DNA of 64,000 nucleotides from CAWJEL01 sp964647255 (GTDB taxonomy: Bacteria > Chloroflexota > Anaerolineae > CG2-30-64-16). Position 1 is the stretch's first letter, and each line of letters starts with the position of its first letter. The stretch covers positions 55,372-119,371 of the forward strand of contig CAZYGI010000003.1 in the NCBI GenBank assembly GCA_964647255.1, given 5' to 3'. The notes below the pieces were generated by a model, which saw nothing but the letters and a program-made list of their open reading frames with translations, was not told the DNA's origin and did no database searches. The position numbers were made by a program, and so were the translations under genes. Below, in pieces: positions 16,247-25,428 of this stretch.

Positions 16247-19200
16247 TTACCTCACGATCAGCGGCAACCAGACGAGCCGGCCGTTCCAGTCGCCGAAGTT
16301 GACGACGGCTTCCTGGCCGTTGGCCAGTCCGATCTGGACATCGTCCGGCGTGGTGGACCAGCGCCACCCGGCCGGCTGCACCTCGCGCACGCGGTACAGG
16401 GCGCCCGGTATCAGCGGAGCGAAGCGATAACTGCCGTCGGGCGCAGTTTGCGTCTCGGCAATCTGCACGTCCCACCGCAGGAGGCGGAGGGTCACGGCCG
16501 CCAGGCCAGGCTCGCCGAGATCCCGGCTGCCGTCGCCATCTCGATCTTGCCAGACGACGCCGCTGATCGCACCGGGGATGGTCGTCGTCGTGGTCGCGGT
16601 CGGCGAGGCGGATGGCGCCGGCGTCGCCGAGGCAGTCGGCGTTTCGGTCGGCGTGGTCGTTGCCGTGCTTGTCGGGGTCATGGTTGGCGTCGGCGTTGGG
16701 GTTTCGGTCGGTGTCGGCGAAGGTGTCGCTGTCGGCGTGGGCGTCGGCGTGATCGTCGAGGTGCTGGTCGCGGTTGGCGTCGGTGTTACGGTTGGCTGCG
16801 TGAAGTCGAAGGCCGTACTATCCAGCTTCAACGTGCCCCAGTCGGCGGTATAGGTATTGGTGGAAGCGCCCTGCCAGATCATGTGCGTTTGGCCGGGGTA
16901 GGTGCGCAGATCGTCGTCCCAGAGGCCGAAGGTAAAGGGATAGGTCTGGTCGGCCTTGAGCGAGGCCAGGCCGAGCGCGGTAACGGGGACGGCGACCTCC
17001 AGCGTCCAGCCGCCGGGCACGGTGCGCGTGGCGACGGTCAGGCTGGTGATGGGGCTGCCCTGGTCCGCCTGGCGGCCGTCAACCGCAACGGTGAACTGGT
17101 GGGTAGTGGCGCCCACGCGGATCCCCAGCTCGATATTGTCGTCGCCCCAGATCTGGGTGTTATTGTTGCCCACCAGGATATCGTCCGTGATCGCCGCGGC
17201 GAAGTAAAGGCGGTCGGCCGTCCAGGCAACCCGCAGCCCGGCGGAGAGGTCGGCGTAGGAGGGGAGCTGGCCGGTGATGCTGCTGGCAGTGTTCTGGTTG
17301 AGCAAAGTCTGGTTCAAGGGCTGCCACTCGGCCAGGTTGCCATCAACCGTCGGACGAGTGCCGGCGCGCGGGGCGGTGACGCTGCGGCCGGGCGGCGGGC
17401 CGTTATAGCGCAGGATGATGCCGCCCTCGCCAACAGCCCAGCCGCCGGTCGCGGAACGCATGGTGATGTCGGCTAGATTGGCGGTCGTCGGGGTCTCCTG
17501 GCGCAGCCAGTGGGCGCCGCCGTCGGCCGTGTAGAGGATCGTGCCGCCTGTGCCCGCCGCCCAACCGCGCATGTCGTCGAGGAAGTAGACGCTGCGCAGG
17601 TTCGTCGTGCTGCCGCTGTCCTGTTTAACCCAGGTGCTGCCGTTGGTGGTGTGCAGGATCACGCCCCCGTCACCCACGGCCCAGCCGGCGGTGGCGCTCG
17701 ACATGAAGATGTCGTGGAGATCTACCGTAGTGGGGGTAGTCTGGCGGGCCCAGGCCGCGCCGGCGTTGGTCGTGCGGTAGATGGCGCCGCCGTCGCCCGC
17801 GGCAAAGGCGCGCTGCCCATCAACGGCAGCCACGCCGCGCAGGATGAAGTCGAGCGTAAGCTGTCCCGTCCATGTCTCGCCGCCGTCCCCCGTGCGCAGT
17901 ATTCCACCTCCCTCCCCACAGATCCACTCCTCATCCTCGCCCGTCCACACGTACCCGCACCATTGCGAACCGCACGCCGCCCAGCCAGCGCGTCCATCCA
18001 CCATGGCAAGGTCCTGTGGCACGTCGGGAACGGCATAGTGATTCGGCGACCACGTGCTTCCTCGGTCTGTGGTGGCGGCAGCGAACCCAAACTGGTACTC
18101 GCGATAAGAACCAGTGTATGGGTCGATGGAATCCCCTTGTGCCCCAACGATGAGCCCGGTGCTGGCGCTCTGGAAGGCCAGCGCGTGCAGCCAGGTCTCA
18201 CCGCAGCCAGGGTTGCCGGTGTAGTCACTCAGGTATTGATACCGGGTGCGGGACCAGGAAGCGCCCGCATCGGTGGTCCGGAGGAAATAGGTCCTGTTGG
18301 AACTGCACCACTTATCCCAGTCGCGATCCCCTTCGCCCACGGCGAATCCGGTGTTGCCATCTATGAATTGCACGGCCTCGAGCGCAATGTCCGCGGTTTG
18401 CGGGGTGAGGGCCTGCCACGTGGCCCCGCCGTTGGTGGTGCGCTGCACCGCGCTGCCCGGGCCGACCGCCCAACCGCGGTTGCGATCCAGGAAGTGCAGA
18501 CTGGTTGCCGGGAAAGTGCTCTGCCGCATCCACGTGGCGCCGCCGTCGGTGGTGTGAGAGATGCCGCCGTTGTCGTCGAATCCACCAACGGTGGCGGCCA
18601 GCCAGCCCTCCGTGGGGCTGGCGAAGAAGATGTCCTGCGGCCGCGCGGTCCCGCTGATGTCCGTCCACGTGACGCCGCCATCCGTCGTGCGCGACAGCAC
18701 GCCAAAACCGCACGTCACCTGATCGCACAGCCCCGCGGCCACCCAGCCGCGCAGCGCATCCAGGAAGAAGATCCGGCAGTTCGCCCCGTAGCAGTTCACT
18801 CCATCTGAGGTGTCCGGTGGGGGGCTCCAGGAAGCGCCGCCATCCGTCGTGCGAAAGACGTAGGCGCCGAGGATCACCCAGCCGGTGTTGCGATCGCGGA
18901 AGTAGAAATCATCGAGCGTCTCATCAGGCGAGACAAGCTCGCTGGTCGGCAGGGAGACCGGCGCCCAGGTGGCGCCGCCGTCGGTCGTTCGCTGCAGCGG
19001 GGAGTGCGCCGCGCTCCTTGCCCATCTGCCGCCGGCCCAGCCCCACAAATTGTCCACGAACGCAACCCGGGTGAACGTCTCCGTCACCGCGCTGGCCTGG
19101 GCCGCCCAGGTGACGCCTCCGTCGCTCGTGTGCAGGATCGCGCCGGCCGCGCCCACGGCCCAGCCGTGCTGCGCGTCGGTGAACTGGAGGTCATTAAGCA

Positions 19201-19567
19201 CATAGGCGCTGAGCCCGGGGAGCGCGGCCCAGGTGGCTCCACCGTCAGTGGTATGCAGTGGGCCGACATTCCCCACGATCCAGCCGTTGGCCGCGTCCGT
19301 GAATTCGACGGCGTTCAGCCCGCCCCCGGCGCGCCACTCCCAGCCGGCGGCCGCGGCCTGGGCGGCCGGCACACCGGGCGCGCTGGCGCCAGGATCGGTG
19401 TCGGGGGAAGCGAAAGCGCTGAAGGCCGGCGCAGCAGATTGGGCAAGTGTCGCCGGTGCGCCCGCGGCGGGCCCGGGGCCCGTCATCGTCGCGCCGGCCG
19501 CGAGCAAGCAGAAGCCGAGAAAGAGCGCTGCTCGGAAGCAGCGGCGGGTAAAATGCTGGACGACCAT
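16247..19567 (-). CDS. Secreted YCF48/BNR-repeat propeller with CBM9-like and SdrD-B-like domains and LPL tail
   Basis: The protein has 1106 residues. ATG 19567 has GGAGG 6 nt upstream and begins a signal peptide (FLGFCLLAAGATM); upstream codons in the frame fall in palindrome DNA. About a dozen repeats with TTDGGATW, GWAVG and HTTDGG words form a YCF48/sialidase-like propeller. Then come a CBM9-like domain (RPTVDGNLAEW ... TYPFTFGLWDDD), a Thr-Pro linker (16580-16797), an SdrD-B-like domain (ISGVVWQDRDGDGSRD) and the C-terminus WLPLIVR. CBM9-like domains usually bind glycans, so a surface-attached or released glycan-binding role is plausible. The architecture matches the product of 28904-32776. 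Confidence 0.85.
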   Translation of the reverse strand: MVVQHFTRRCFRAALFLGFCLLAAGATMTGPGPAAGAPATLAQSAAPAFSAFASPDTDPGASAPGVPAAQAAAAGWEWRAGGGLNAVEFTDAANGWIVGNVGPLHTTDGGATWAALPGLSAYVLNDLQFTDAQHGWAVGAAGAILHTSDGGVTWAAQASAVTETFTRVAFVDNLWGWAGGRWARSAAHSPLQRTTDGGATWAPVSLPTSELVSPDETLDDFYFRDRNTGWVILGAYVFRTTDGGASWSPPPDTSDGVNCYGANCRIFFLDALRGWVAAGLCDQVTCGFGVLSRTTDGGVTWTDISGTARPQDIFFASPTEGWLAATVGGFDDNGGISHTTDGGATWMRQSTFPATSLHFLDRNRGWAVGPGSAVQRTTNGGATWQALTPQTADIALEAVQFIDGNTGFAVGEGDRDWDKWCSSNRTYFLRTTDAGASWSRTRYQYLSDYTGNPGCGETWLHALAFQSASTGLIVGAQGDSIDPYTGSYREYQFGFAAATTDRGSTWSPNHYAVPDVPQDLAMVDGRAGWAACGSQWCGYVWTGEDEEWICGEGGGILRTGDGGETWTGQLTLDFILRGVAAVDGQRAFAAGDGGAIYRTTNAGAAWARQTTPTTVDLHDIFMSSATAGWAVGDGGVILHTTNGSTWVKQDSGSTTNLRSVYFLDDMRGWAAGTGGTILYTADGGAHWLRQETPTTANLADITMRSATGGWAVGEGGIILRYNGPPPGRSVTAPRAGTRPTVDGNLAEWQPLNQTLLNQNTASSITGQLPSYADLSAGLRVAWTADRLYFAAAITDDILVGNNNTQIWGDDNIELGIRVGATTHQFTVAVDGRQADQGSPITSLTVATRTVPGGWTLEVAVPVTALGLASLKADQTYPFTFGLWDDDLRTYPGQTHMIWQGASTNTYTADWGTLKLDSTAFDFTQPTVTPTPTATSTSTITPTPTPTATPSPTPTETPTPTPTMTPTSTATTTPTETPTASATPAPSASPTATTTTTIPGAISGVVWQDRDGDGSRDLGEPGLAAVTLRLLRWDVQIAETQTAPDGSYRFAPLIPGALYRVREVQPAGWRWSTTPDDVQIGLANGQEAVVNFGDWNGRLVWLPLIVR

Positions 19568-19588
19568 GATACACCTCCGTTCAGGCAT

Positions 19589-19699
19589 CGGTTGAAACCG
19601 ACGCCTGGTATGCCAAACCGGTTCAAACCGGTTCCTGCGGTGCCGGGAGTGAACCCGTTTCAACGGGTTTGCCATACCAGACGCCGAATTCATTCGGCG
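19589..19699. repeat. Cluster of four tight palindromes (REP-like element)
   Basis: Four hairpins occur in 111 bp. CGGTTGAAACCG is at 19589-19600, AACCGGTTCAAACCGGTT at 19616-19633, AACCCGTTTCAACGGGTT at 19652-19669 and CGCCGAATTCATTCGGCG at 19682-19699. The last two have perfect 8-bp stems with TC loops. The whole cluster is also framed by inverted CCTGGTATGCCAAACC / GGTTTGCCATACCAG arms, so it could fold into one cruciform. It lies between two genes of the array. Confidence 0.75.
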
Positions 19700-19706
19700 G
19701 ACAGGT

Positions 19707-22700
19707 TCAGCGCACCACGAGCGGCAGGTAGAACCGCGACCGCGGCGTGGCGGAAACCGCGGGAGTCAGCGTCATCGTCACCGTCGGCGATGCAGTCGGC
19801 GTCACGGTCGGTTGTGTCGTGCTGCACGCCTGCACGCTGACGTCGTCCAGGAACATCCAGGCCCGCGGCCCGGTGCTGAGGTTGTCGTTGTAGACCTCGA
19901 AGTAGAGAACCAGGCTCTGTCCCCGGTACGCCAGCAGATCGAACGTGGCCTGCTGCCAGGCGTCCGAGTTCTCCAATATCTTCATCAAGGTGGCGATGTA
20001 GGTGTAGCTGGCGGGGTTCAGCAGCATCATCCGCTGGTAGTCGCCGCCGGTCAGCGCTTCGCTGCCGGGCCGGTACCAGAAGGTCAACGTGGCCGAGGCC
20101 GCGTCCGCCGGGATGCTGATCGTCTGATAGCCGCTGGAGAAGCTGGCGGTGTCGGGCGCCAGCTCGCCCAGCAGGTTAGTTTCAGACCTGACAGGTCTTG
20201 CAAGACCTGTCAGGTCTATCTCAGGCAGCAGTCCAAACCGCGCCGAACGCGTGCCGGTGTGCGCCCGCGCCGTCGTGTAGCCCGCCCGGCTGGCTGTCAC
20301 CGGGAAATCCCAGACCAAATCCTTCTCAAACCCCCCATTGGCCGCCTGTTCGCTGCACGGAACCGGCGTCGGCGAAACGGTCGGCGTGGGGGATGGCGTT
20401 GGCGTGGGAGTAACCTTCGGCGTCGGGGTGAAGGTCGGCAGCGCGTCGGGGATCGTCACGATCCGGCGGTTGCCCGTGTCGGCCACAATGAGCCGGCCTT
20501 CGGCGTCGGCGGCCACCCCGTGCGGCGCGCTGTACGGCGCGTAGACCTTCTCGACGTACGTTCCGCCCTCCGGGATCAGCTCCTTGATGGCGTTGGCGCC
20601 GGTGTCCGCCACCAGGATGCGGTCGCTGCCGTGGGCCCACACACCCGTCGGCCAGTTGAATCCCCCGATGCTCCGCAGGTAGCCAAAGTTGCGGCCGTCG
20701 AAGCTGAGCAGTTCCAGCCGGTTGTTGCCGGCATCAGCCACGATGACGCGGCCGCGGTCATCCACGGCCAGGCCTTGCGGGCTGCGGAACTCGCCCGGCC
20801 CGCCCCCGGCGCTGCCGTAGGCGGTCAGAAATCCGCCCAGGGCGTCGAAGGCCTGGATGCGGGCGTTGCCGCTGTCGGCCACCAGGATGCGCGTGCACGC
20901 GTCGCTGTTGCCGGCGCGCGGTGTGCTGCTGATGCGGAACTCGTCCATGACCGCCTGCGCCGGAGAACCGCTCCCGGCGTCCGAGCCGACGACCAGCCGC
21001 GGGGCCAGGCTTTGCGGAGGCCGCGCCCCCGTCGTCCGGCTGCGCAGTTCGCCGTCCGTGTAGAGCGCCAGCTCGGTCACCGTCCACGTGGCCGCGACAT
21101 GATGCCACTCGCCCGCGCGCCAATTGCCGATGTTGGTGGCCACGCCGTATTCCGCGCGGTCATCCCAGACCATCAGCCGCAGGTTGTTTGCGCCGTCCTT
21201 GGTGATGCGGATCCGGTTGAACCACTCCCCACCGACCTCAAAGAAGGTGTAGTCTTTCCCGTCGTCCCCGTCCCAGGCCGGTCGCACCCAGAATTCGATC
21301 GCGCCCTGCTCCCGGTTCAGGTTGCCGGCGGTCTCGTAGGACAGGTTGGCAACCTGTCCTACGGATAGCCCCTCGCCGTACCGGCCCGCCGCGAAGCTCG
21401 TGCCGCTCGATGTCCCGACCTCACCGCTCGCGCCGTCGGTGCTGCCGTCGAAATGGAGCAGCAGCACGGTGGCCGCATCGGTTATGTCAGGGCCCTCGAT
21501 GCTGCACGCCGCGCCCCAGACCGCCACGCCGGTCGGGTTGATGAACTGGCCGGGGCCTGAGCCGGTCTCGCCGAACTCGAAGAGCGGGTCATTGGCCGCG
21601 TTCGCCACCTTCACCGAGTGGCGGGGGCTGTACCAGTCGCCGGGATGCGAGAAGATCAGGCGGCCGTTCGCGTCGCGGGCCACGTACCATGAGTTTTCCA
21701 GGTGATGGTGGACGCTGCCCAGGGTGTCCAGCCACCGGCCGTCGGCGGTCTGGTACAGCACCGAGTAACCGCCCTGCGGGTCGAGGACGATCCGGCCGCC
21801 GCTCTGATCCACCGCGATGGCGGCCGGGTTGACCAGGCTGAACGCGTTGAAGGAGCGGCTGAAACCGCTCTCCCGGCCCTGCGCATCCACCGCCGTGACC
21901 GCGTAGGTCACAGCCCGCTGGCCGGTGTCGTAGGGGTCGGTGTACATCGTCGCAGTCAGGCCCGCCGCGACGCGCTGGTAGGTGAAATCAGGCCGGAACC
22001 GTGTGCGGTAGAGGTTATAGCCGGTGATGTTGGGCGCCGCGCTCGCGGGCCAGCGCAGGGCCACCTGGCCGAACCCGATCTCGCCGGTCAGGTCGTCCGG
22101 CGCCGGGGGGGCGCCGCCGCCCGGCACGTGCGACTTGAGGTCAAGCGTGGCTTCCGCCGCTGCGTCGCGCCACGCGGCCAGGTTCAGCGGGGTGATCTCC
22201 AGCCAGGCGTATTCCTGGTGCGATCCACAAGTTAGCTCGACGATGAACTCATCCCGCTCGCCGATGATGTCCACGATGCCGAAGGGGTTATCCCGCAGCG
22301 TATGGCGCGTGCGCGTGGTGACGGGATCGCCGACCGGCCGGTTCGGCAGGACCAGAAGGCCCGCGCCGTCCGTGGTCCCGGTGATCTCTGGCACGTCGTC
22401 TGTGATAGTGGGATACAGGTCGCGGCCGGGGCCGGCCTGGTACAGCTTGACCGACACCCCGGCGGCCGGCGCACCCGTTACGTCAAGTACGCGCAGCCGG
22501 ACGGCCCGCGGCAGGTCGAACAGGTACTCACCGTAGTAGCCACGGCGGAAGCCCTTGTTGGCGTTCAGGGCCAACGCGCTGTGCTCCTCAAAGATGGGCG
22601 GGTCAATGCCCGGATTGAGCATCAAGCCGTGGTACGACAGCCCGGTCTCGATCTGCACCGGCTGGCCGTTCCGGTCAACGAGCTGGTGCGACAGCATCTC

Positions 22701-23753
22701 GGCCCCGATGTTGTAGAGGTCAATCACGCCCAACTGGTGCGCCAGCTCGTGCAGCAGCGCGCCGCTGACATCGGTCGCGGGAGTGTAATACGGGTTGCCC
22801 TGGCGGTCATCGCCGCTCATGAAGAACCCGCCGTCCGCCTCCCAGTCGGCCGGCGGGTCGGTGGCGGTCACCAGGATCTTGCCCAACCGGACGCGCTCGG
22901 TGATGCCACCCGGCGCGGCGGGGTAGACCGAGCGGGCAAACGCCTCATTCAGCGCAGCGATCTGCCGCTGGAGCCAATCCTCGGCCGAGAAGGGCCACTT
23001 CGGGCCGGCGGGCGTCTCCAGCGCGGCGTACAGCTCCGGCGTCACGGCCAGCGTGAGGTTGATCGCATCGGTGCGATCCACCAGGCTGTTGTTGCTCTCG
23101 TACGTCTCGGCGATTGCGTTCGCCGGATCAACGCTGAAGCCGACTGTGTGCTGGCCGAGGAGGCGCTCGCCGTCCAGCCCGTGCGCCCAGGGCCAGGCGT
23201 ACACCGCGGTCCCAACTTCTCCCGCGGCCAGGCCGGGATGAACGCCGCCGCTCACCTCGTCGCCGTCCATCAGCCAGCGGAACACGAAGCTGCCGCTGGG
23301 GAGTGTGCCCTTATTCGCGAAGTGTGCGGTGAAGGTGACAACCTCGCCGGGGGCGGGCCAGCGGCGGTCGGTCTCAGTGCCCGGCCGCAGATACGGCTTC
23401 ACGTCCGCGGTGTACCAGACCTCGTAGCGGCGGTAGCCCGGCTCCCGGCTGATGTACGTGACGTCCAGGTCAACCCCGGCCGGCTTGGGCAGGCCACCGC
23501 CTGCGGGCTGCGCCGCTGCGGGCGGCCGCAGCGCATCGTAGGGGTAGCGCGGCAGCGTCGCTTGGCGGATGGTGGGGTCATAAGGGATATGCGCCGGGAC
23601 CCGACCGGGCGCTCCGTCGGCCGCGGGCGTGGGGGGCGCGGCCGGCCGTCCTCCAGCGTCACCCTGCGCCGCGGCCAGCGAGCCGCCGAGCAATGCCAGG
23701 AAGGCCAGGCCCGCGAGCAGATACAAGGCAATGCGGATGCGTCTTTGCTTCAT
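19707..23753 (-). CDS. Large secreted multidomain protein: CARDB-like, HExxH, Fn3, NHL propeller with nested LamG, LPL tail
   Basis: The protein has 1348 residues. ATG 23753 has GGAGG 7 nt upstream and a signal peptide (IALYLLAGLAFLALLGGSLAAA). In order: a CARDB-like domain (residues about 105-215, ETYESNNSLVDR); a zinc-protease-like helix HELAHQLGVIDLY (H335, E336, H339, D345); an Fn3 domain; NHL/SMP30-like propeller blades (RILVADSGNARIQAFD, RGRVIVADAGNNRLE) into which a LamG domain (LLLHFDGSTDG ... MDEFRISS) is inserted; a Thr-Pro linker; a C-terminal jelly roll; and the tail FYLPLVVR. It may be a surface metalloprotease or adhesin. Two palindromes are read in frame (20184-20217, 21335-21363). 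Promoter at 23849-23877. Confidence 0.82.
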   Translation of the reverse strand: MKQRRIRIALYLLAGLAFLALLGGSLAAAQGDAGGRPAAPPTPAADGAPGRVPAHIPYDPTIRQATLPRYPYDALRPPAAAQPAGGGLPKPAGVDLDVTYISREPGYRRYEVWYTADVKPYLRPGTETDRRWPAPGEVVTFTAHFANKGTLPSGSFVFRWLMDGDEVSGGVHPGLAAGEVGTAVYAWPWAHGLDGERLLGQHTVGFSVDPANAIAETYESNNSLVDRTDAINLTLAVTPELYAALETPAGPKWPFSAEDWLQRQIAALNEAFARSVYPAAPGGITERVRLGKILVTATDPPADWEADGGFFMSGDDRQGNPYYTPATDVSGALLHELAHQLGVIDLYNIGAEMLSHQLVDRNGQPVQIETGLSYHGLMLNPGIDPPIFEEHSALALNANKGFRRGYYGEYLFDLPRAVRLRVLDVTGAPAAGVSVKLYQAGPGRDLYPTITDDVPEITGTTDGAGLLVLPNRPVGDPVTTRTRHTLRDNPFGIVDIIGERDEFIVELTCGSHQEYAWLEITPLNLAAWRDAAAEATLDLKSHVPGGGAPPAPDDLTGEIGFGQVALRWPASAAPNITGYNLYRTRFRPDFTYQRVAAGLTATMYTDPYDTGQRAVTYAVTAVDAQGRESGFSRSFNAFSLVNPAAIAVDQSGGRIVLDPQGGYSVLYQTADGRWLDTLGSVHHHLENSWYVARDANGRLIFSHPGDWYSPRHSVKVANAANDPLFEFGETGSGPGQFINPTGVAVWGAACSIEGPDITDAATVLLLHFDGSTDGASGEVGTSSGTSFAAGRYGEGLSVGQVANLSYETAGNLNREQGAIEFWVRPAWDGDDGKDYTFFEVGGEWFNRIRITKDGANNLRLMVWDDRAEYGVATNIGNWRAGEWHHVAATWTVTELALYTDGELRSRTTGARPPQSLAPRLVVGSDAGSGSPAQAVMDEFRISSTPRAGNSDACTRILVADSGNARIQAFDALGGFLTAYGSAGGGPGEFRSPQGLAVDDRGRVIVADAGNNRLELLSFDGRNFGYLRSIGGFNWPTGVWAHGSDRILVADTGANAIKELIPEGGTYVEKVYAPYSAPHGVAADAEGRLIVADTGNRRIVTIPDALPTFTPTPKVTPTPTPSPTPTVSPTPVPCSEQAANGGFEKDLVWDFPVTASRAGYTTARAHTGTRSARFGLLPEIDLTGLARPVRSETNLLGELAPDTASFSSGYQTISIPADAASATLTFWYRPGSEALTGGDYQRMMLLNPASYTYIATLMKILENSDAWQQATFDLLAYRGQSLVLYFEVYNDNLSTGPRAWMFLDDVSVQACSTTQPTVTPTASPTVTMTLTPAVSATPRSRFYLPLVVR
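20184..20217. repeat. In-frame 34-bp perfect palindrome (GACAGGTC family)
   Basis: AGACCTGACAGGTCTTG (20184-20200) is followed at once by its exact reverse complement (20201-20217). It is translated as DLTGLARPVRSE within the C-terminal jelly roll of the large secreted protein. The intergenic element at 25597-25641 has the same GACAGGTYTTG core. Confidence 0.8.
21335..21363. repeat. In-frame palindrome (TAGGACAGGTT family) in the LamG domain
   Basis: CGTAGGACAGGTT (21335-21347), loop GGC, and the exact reverse complement (21351-21363). It is translated as VGQVANLSYE inside the LamG domain. The read-through peptide looks like an insertion within the LamG domain. Confidence 0.75.
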
Positions 23754-23848
23754 TTCGCACCTCCGCTCCGACAGGAGACCGGTTTGAGGAGGAGCCATAG
23801 CCGGATGCAATGGGGCAATAGCGGAGGCCAACCAGCGTTGGTAAGAAC

Positions 23849-23877
23849 ATCCTAGCACGATTCGCGGCCGGGATCAA
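23849..23877 (-). promoter_or_regulatory. Promoter of the 1348-residue secreted protein
   Basis: On the minus strand TTGATC (23877-23872), 17 bp, TAGGAT (23854-23849) with TG one base upstream of the -10. The predicted leader is about 90 nt before ATG 23753. Confidence 0.6.
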
Positions 23878-23898
23878 GGGGTTCAAAATTCCTGAGAG

Positions 23899-24058
23899 GC
23901 GACCGAGGTCGCTCCTGAAGAGCCGCGGCTGCAATGTCGGCCGACGACGACGGATGAACGGCCATGCCGATCGCCGCCCGGCGCCGCAGCGCCCTTCCGC
24001 AGCGATTTCAATCGCCAAACCGGGATTCGGCTCGGCCCGGCGAGGCTGCCGGGCCGAG
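23899..24058. repeat. 320-bp gap with a cluster of small hairpins
   Basis: The gap 23754-24072 holds the promoter above and then five palindromes: GCGACCGAGGTCGC (23899-23912), AGCCGCGGCT (23921-23930), GTCGGCCGAC (23936-23945), GCGATTTCAATCGC (24002-24015) and an 11-bp stem CTCGGCCCGGC/GCCGGGCCGAG (24031-24058). The last lies just after the stop of the SH3/TolB lipoprotein gene and may terminate it, though no T-run follows. I see no coding frame here. Confidence 0.6.
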
Positions 24059-24072
24059 AACACGATCCGGAA

Positions 24073-25428
24073 CTATGGCCGCCAGCCCATCTTCTCGAAG
24101 AACCACACCGGCAGCACCGCCGCGTCCACGATCTTGCGCACATCGGAGCCGTCGGCGCGCATCGCATAGATGGCCCAACTGCCCCCGCGGTCGGAGCGGA
24201 ACGCGATCCACGCGCCGTTGGGCGACCAGATCGGCAGGCCGTCGCTAGTCGGATTGTTGGTCAGCCGCACCTTGTTGGCGCCGGTCACGTCAATGCGGTA
24301 GATCTCGAAGTTGCCGTCATCCTTCGAGATGTACGCGAGATGCTTGCCGTTGGGGCTCCAGGCTGGCTGGCCGTCGCCGCCGCCGGTCGTCAGCCGCTGC
24401 TGTGCGCCCGAGTCCGGGTCGGTCAGGTAGATGCCGCAGCCGCCGCCCACGCACGCACGGTGTGCGATCCAGTTGCTGGTCGGCGACCAGGCCGGGTATT
24501 CGCCGTCACCCACCCGTCGCAGCCCGCCGCCGTCCGCATTCAGGACGTAGATGGACTCGCCGTCGCCGGCCGAGAGCCGTGCACCGCCGGGCGCGAAGCA
24601 CGGATACTCACCGCCCCGGATCACCAGGCGCTCGCCGGTGTAATCACGGTTCATGACCCAAATGCCCGTGCTTTCCCCGGCCACGGGCGGCCAGGCGAAG
24701 TAGGCAACCTGCTTATAGTCGGTGGAGAAGGCCACCTCGGTCCGCCAATCGAAGAGCGCGCGGGCCTTGCCGGTGGCGAAGTTGTACTCCCAGAGTTCCC
24801 ACTTCATCGCGCTCATGTTCGCCACCGAGTAGAGGAGCACCCCGCTCGGTGCGCCGCCCTTCGGTGCGGCTGCGGCAGGCGCGGCGGTGGGCTGCGGCGG
24901 CGGGGTCGGGATGTTCGCCGGCACCGGCACGCCCTTCGTGTCGCCCTGCACCGTCACCAGGCTGGCGGACAGCCAGGCCTGCTTGCCGGCCACCAGGACC
25001 TGCAGCCAATTGCCGGCCTGGTTCTTCCCCACGATCTCCAGCGGTTCGCCGGCCTTGGCCGAGCCGGCGACGGCATACTCGGTGCCCGGCCCGCCGCGCA
25101 GGTTGATATTCTGCTTGGGCACCGCCATCGGCTTCGCCTGCGTCGCCGTCGCGGTCGGCGGCTCCGGGGTCGCGGTGGGCGGTACCGGCGTGTCGGTGGG
25201 CGGGATCGGCGTGGCGGTTGGCGGTACGGGGGTCGGGGTCGGCGGAATCGGCGTGGCAGTCGGTGGGATCGGCGTCGGGGTGGGCGGCGCCAGGGTGGGT
25301 GGAACTGCCGTCGCGATCGGCGGCGCGGGCGTCGGCGTCGGTGGCGCCGCGGCCTGCGGGCACGCGGTCAGTGCCAGGGCAATCAGGGTGAGGGTAATCA
25401 CCGTTAATGGGAATCGGGTGCGGGACAT
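24073..25428 (-). CDS. Lipoprotein with Thr-Pro linker, SH3b domain and TolB-like propeller
   Basis: The protein has 451 residues. ATG 25428 has GGAGG upstream, and the signal peptide ends in a lipobox (LALTAC), so the mature protein is probably membrane-anchored through Cys. A repeated TPIPPTATPIPPTPTPVPP linker (25141-25345) lifts the folded part from the surface. A bacterial SH3 domain follows (INLRGGPGTEYAVAGSAKAGEPLEIVG, GNWLQVLVAGKQAWL), then WD40/TolB-like repeats (QPAWSPNGKHLAYIS, LPIWSPNGAWIAFRSDRGG). SH3b domains often bind wall peptides or proteins. It lacks the LPL tail, which agrees with the lipid being its anchor. Confidence 0.87.
   Translation of the reverse strand: MSRTRFPLTVITLTLIALALTACPQAAAPPTPTPAPPIATAVPPTLAPPTPTPIPPTATPIPPTPTPVPPTATPIPPTDTPVPPTATPEPPTATATQAKPMAVPKQNINLRGGPGTEYAVAGSAKAGEPLEIVGKNQAGNWLQVLVAGKQAWLSASLVTVQGDTKGVPVPANIPTPPPQPTAAPAAAAPKGGAPSGVLLYSVANMSAMKWELWEYNFATGKARALFDWRTEVAFSTDYKQVAYFAWPPVAGESTGIWVMNRDYTGERLVIRGGEYPCFAPGGARLSAGDGESIYVLNADGGGLRRVGDGEYPAWSPTSNWIAHRACVGGGCGIYLTDPDSGAQQRLTTGGGDGQPAWSPNGKHLAYISKDDGNFEIYRIDVTGANKVRLTNNPTSDGLPIWSPNGAWIAFRSDRGGSWAIYAMRADGSDVRKIVDAAVLPVWFFEKMGWRP

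Noticed and set aside
20184..21363. CRISPR-like repeats
   Set aside because: The repeated units here are single palindromes with no regular spacers, and no cas gene is present.
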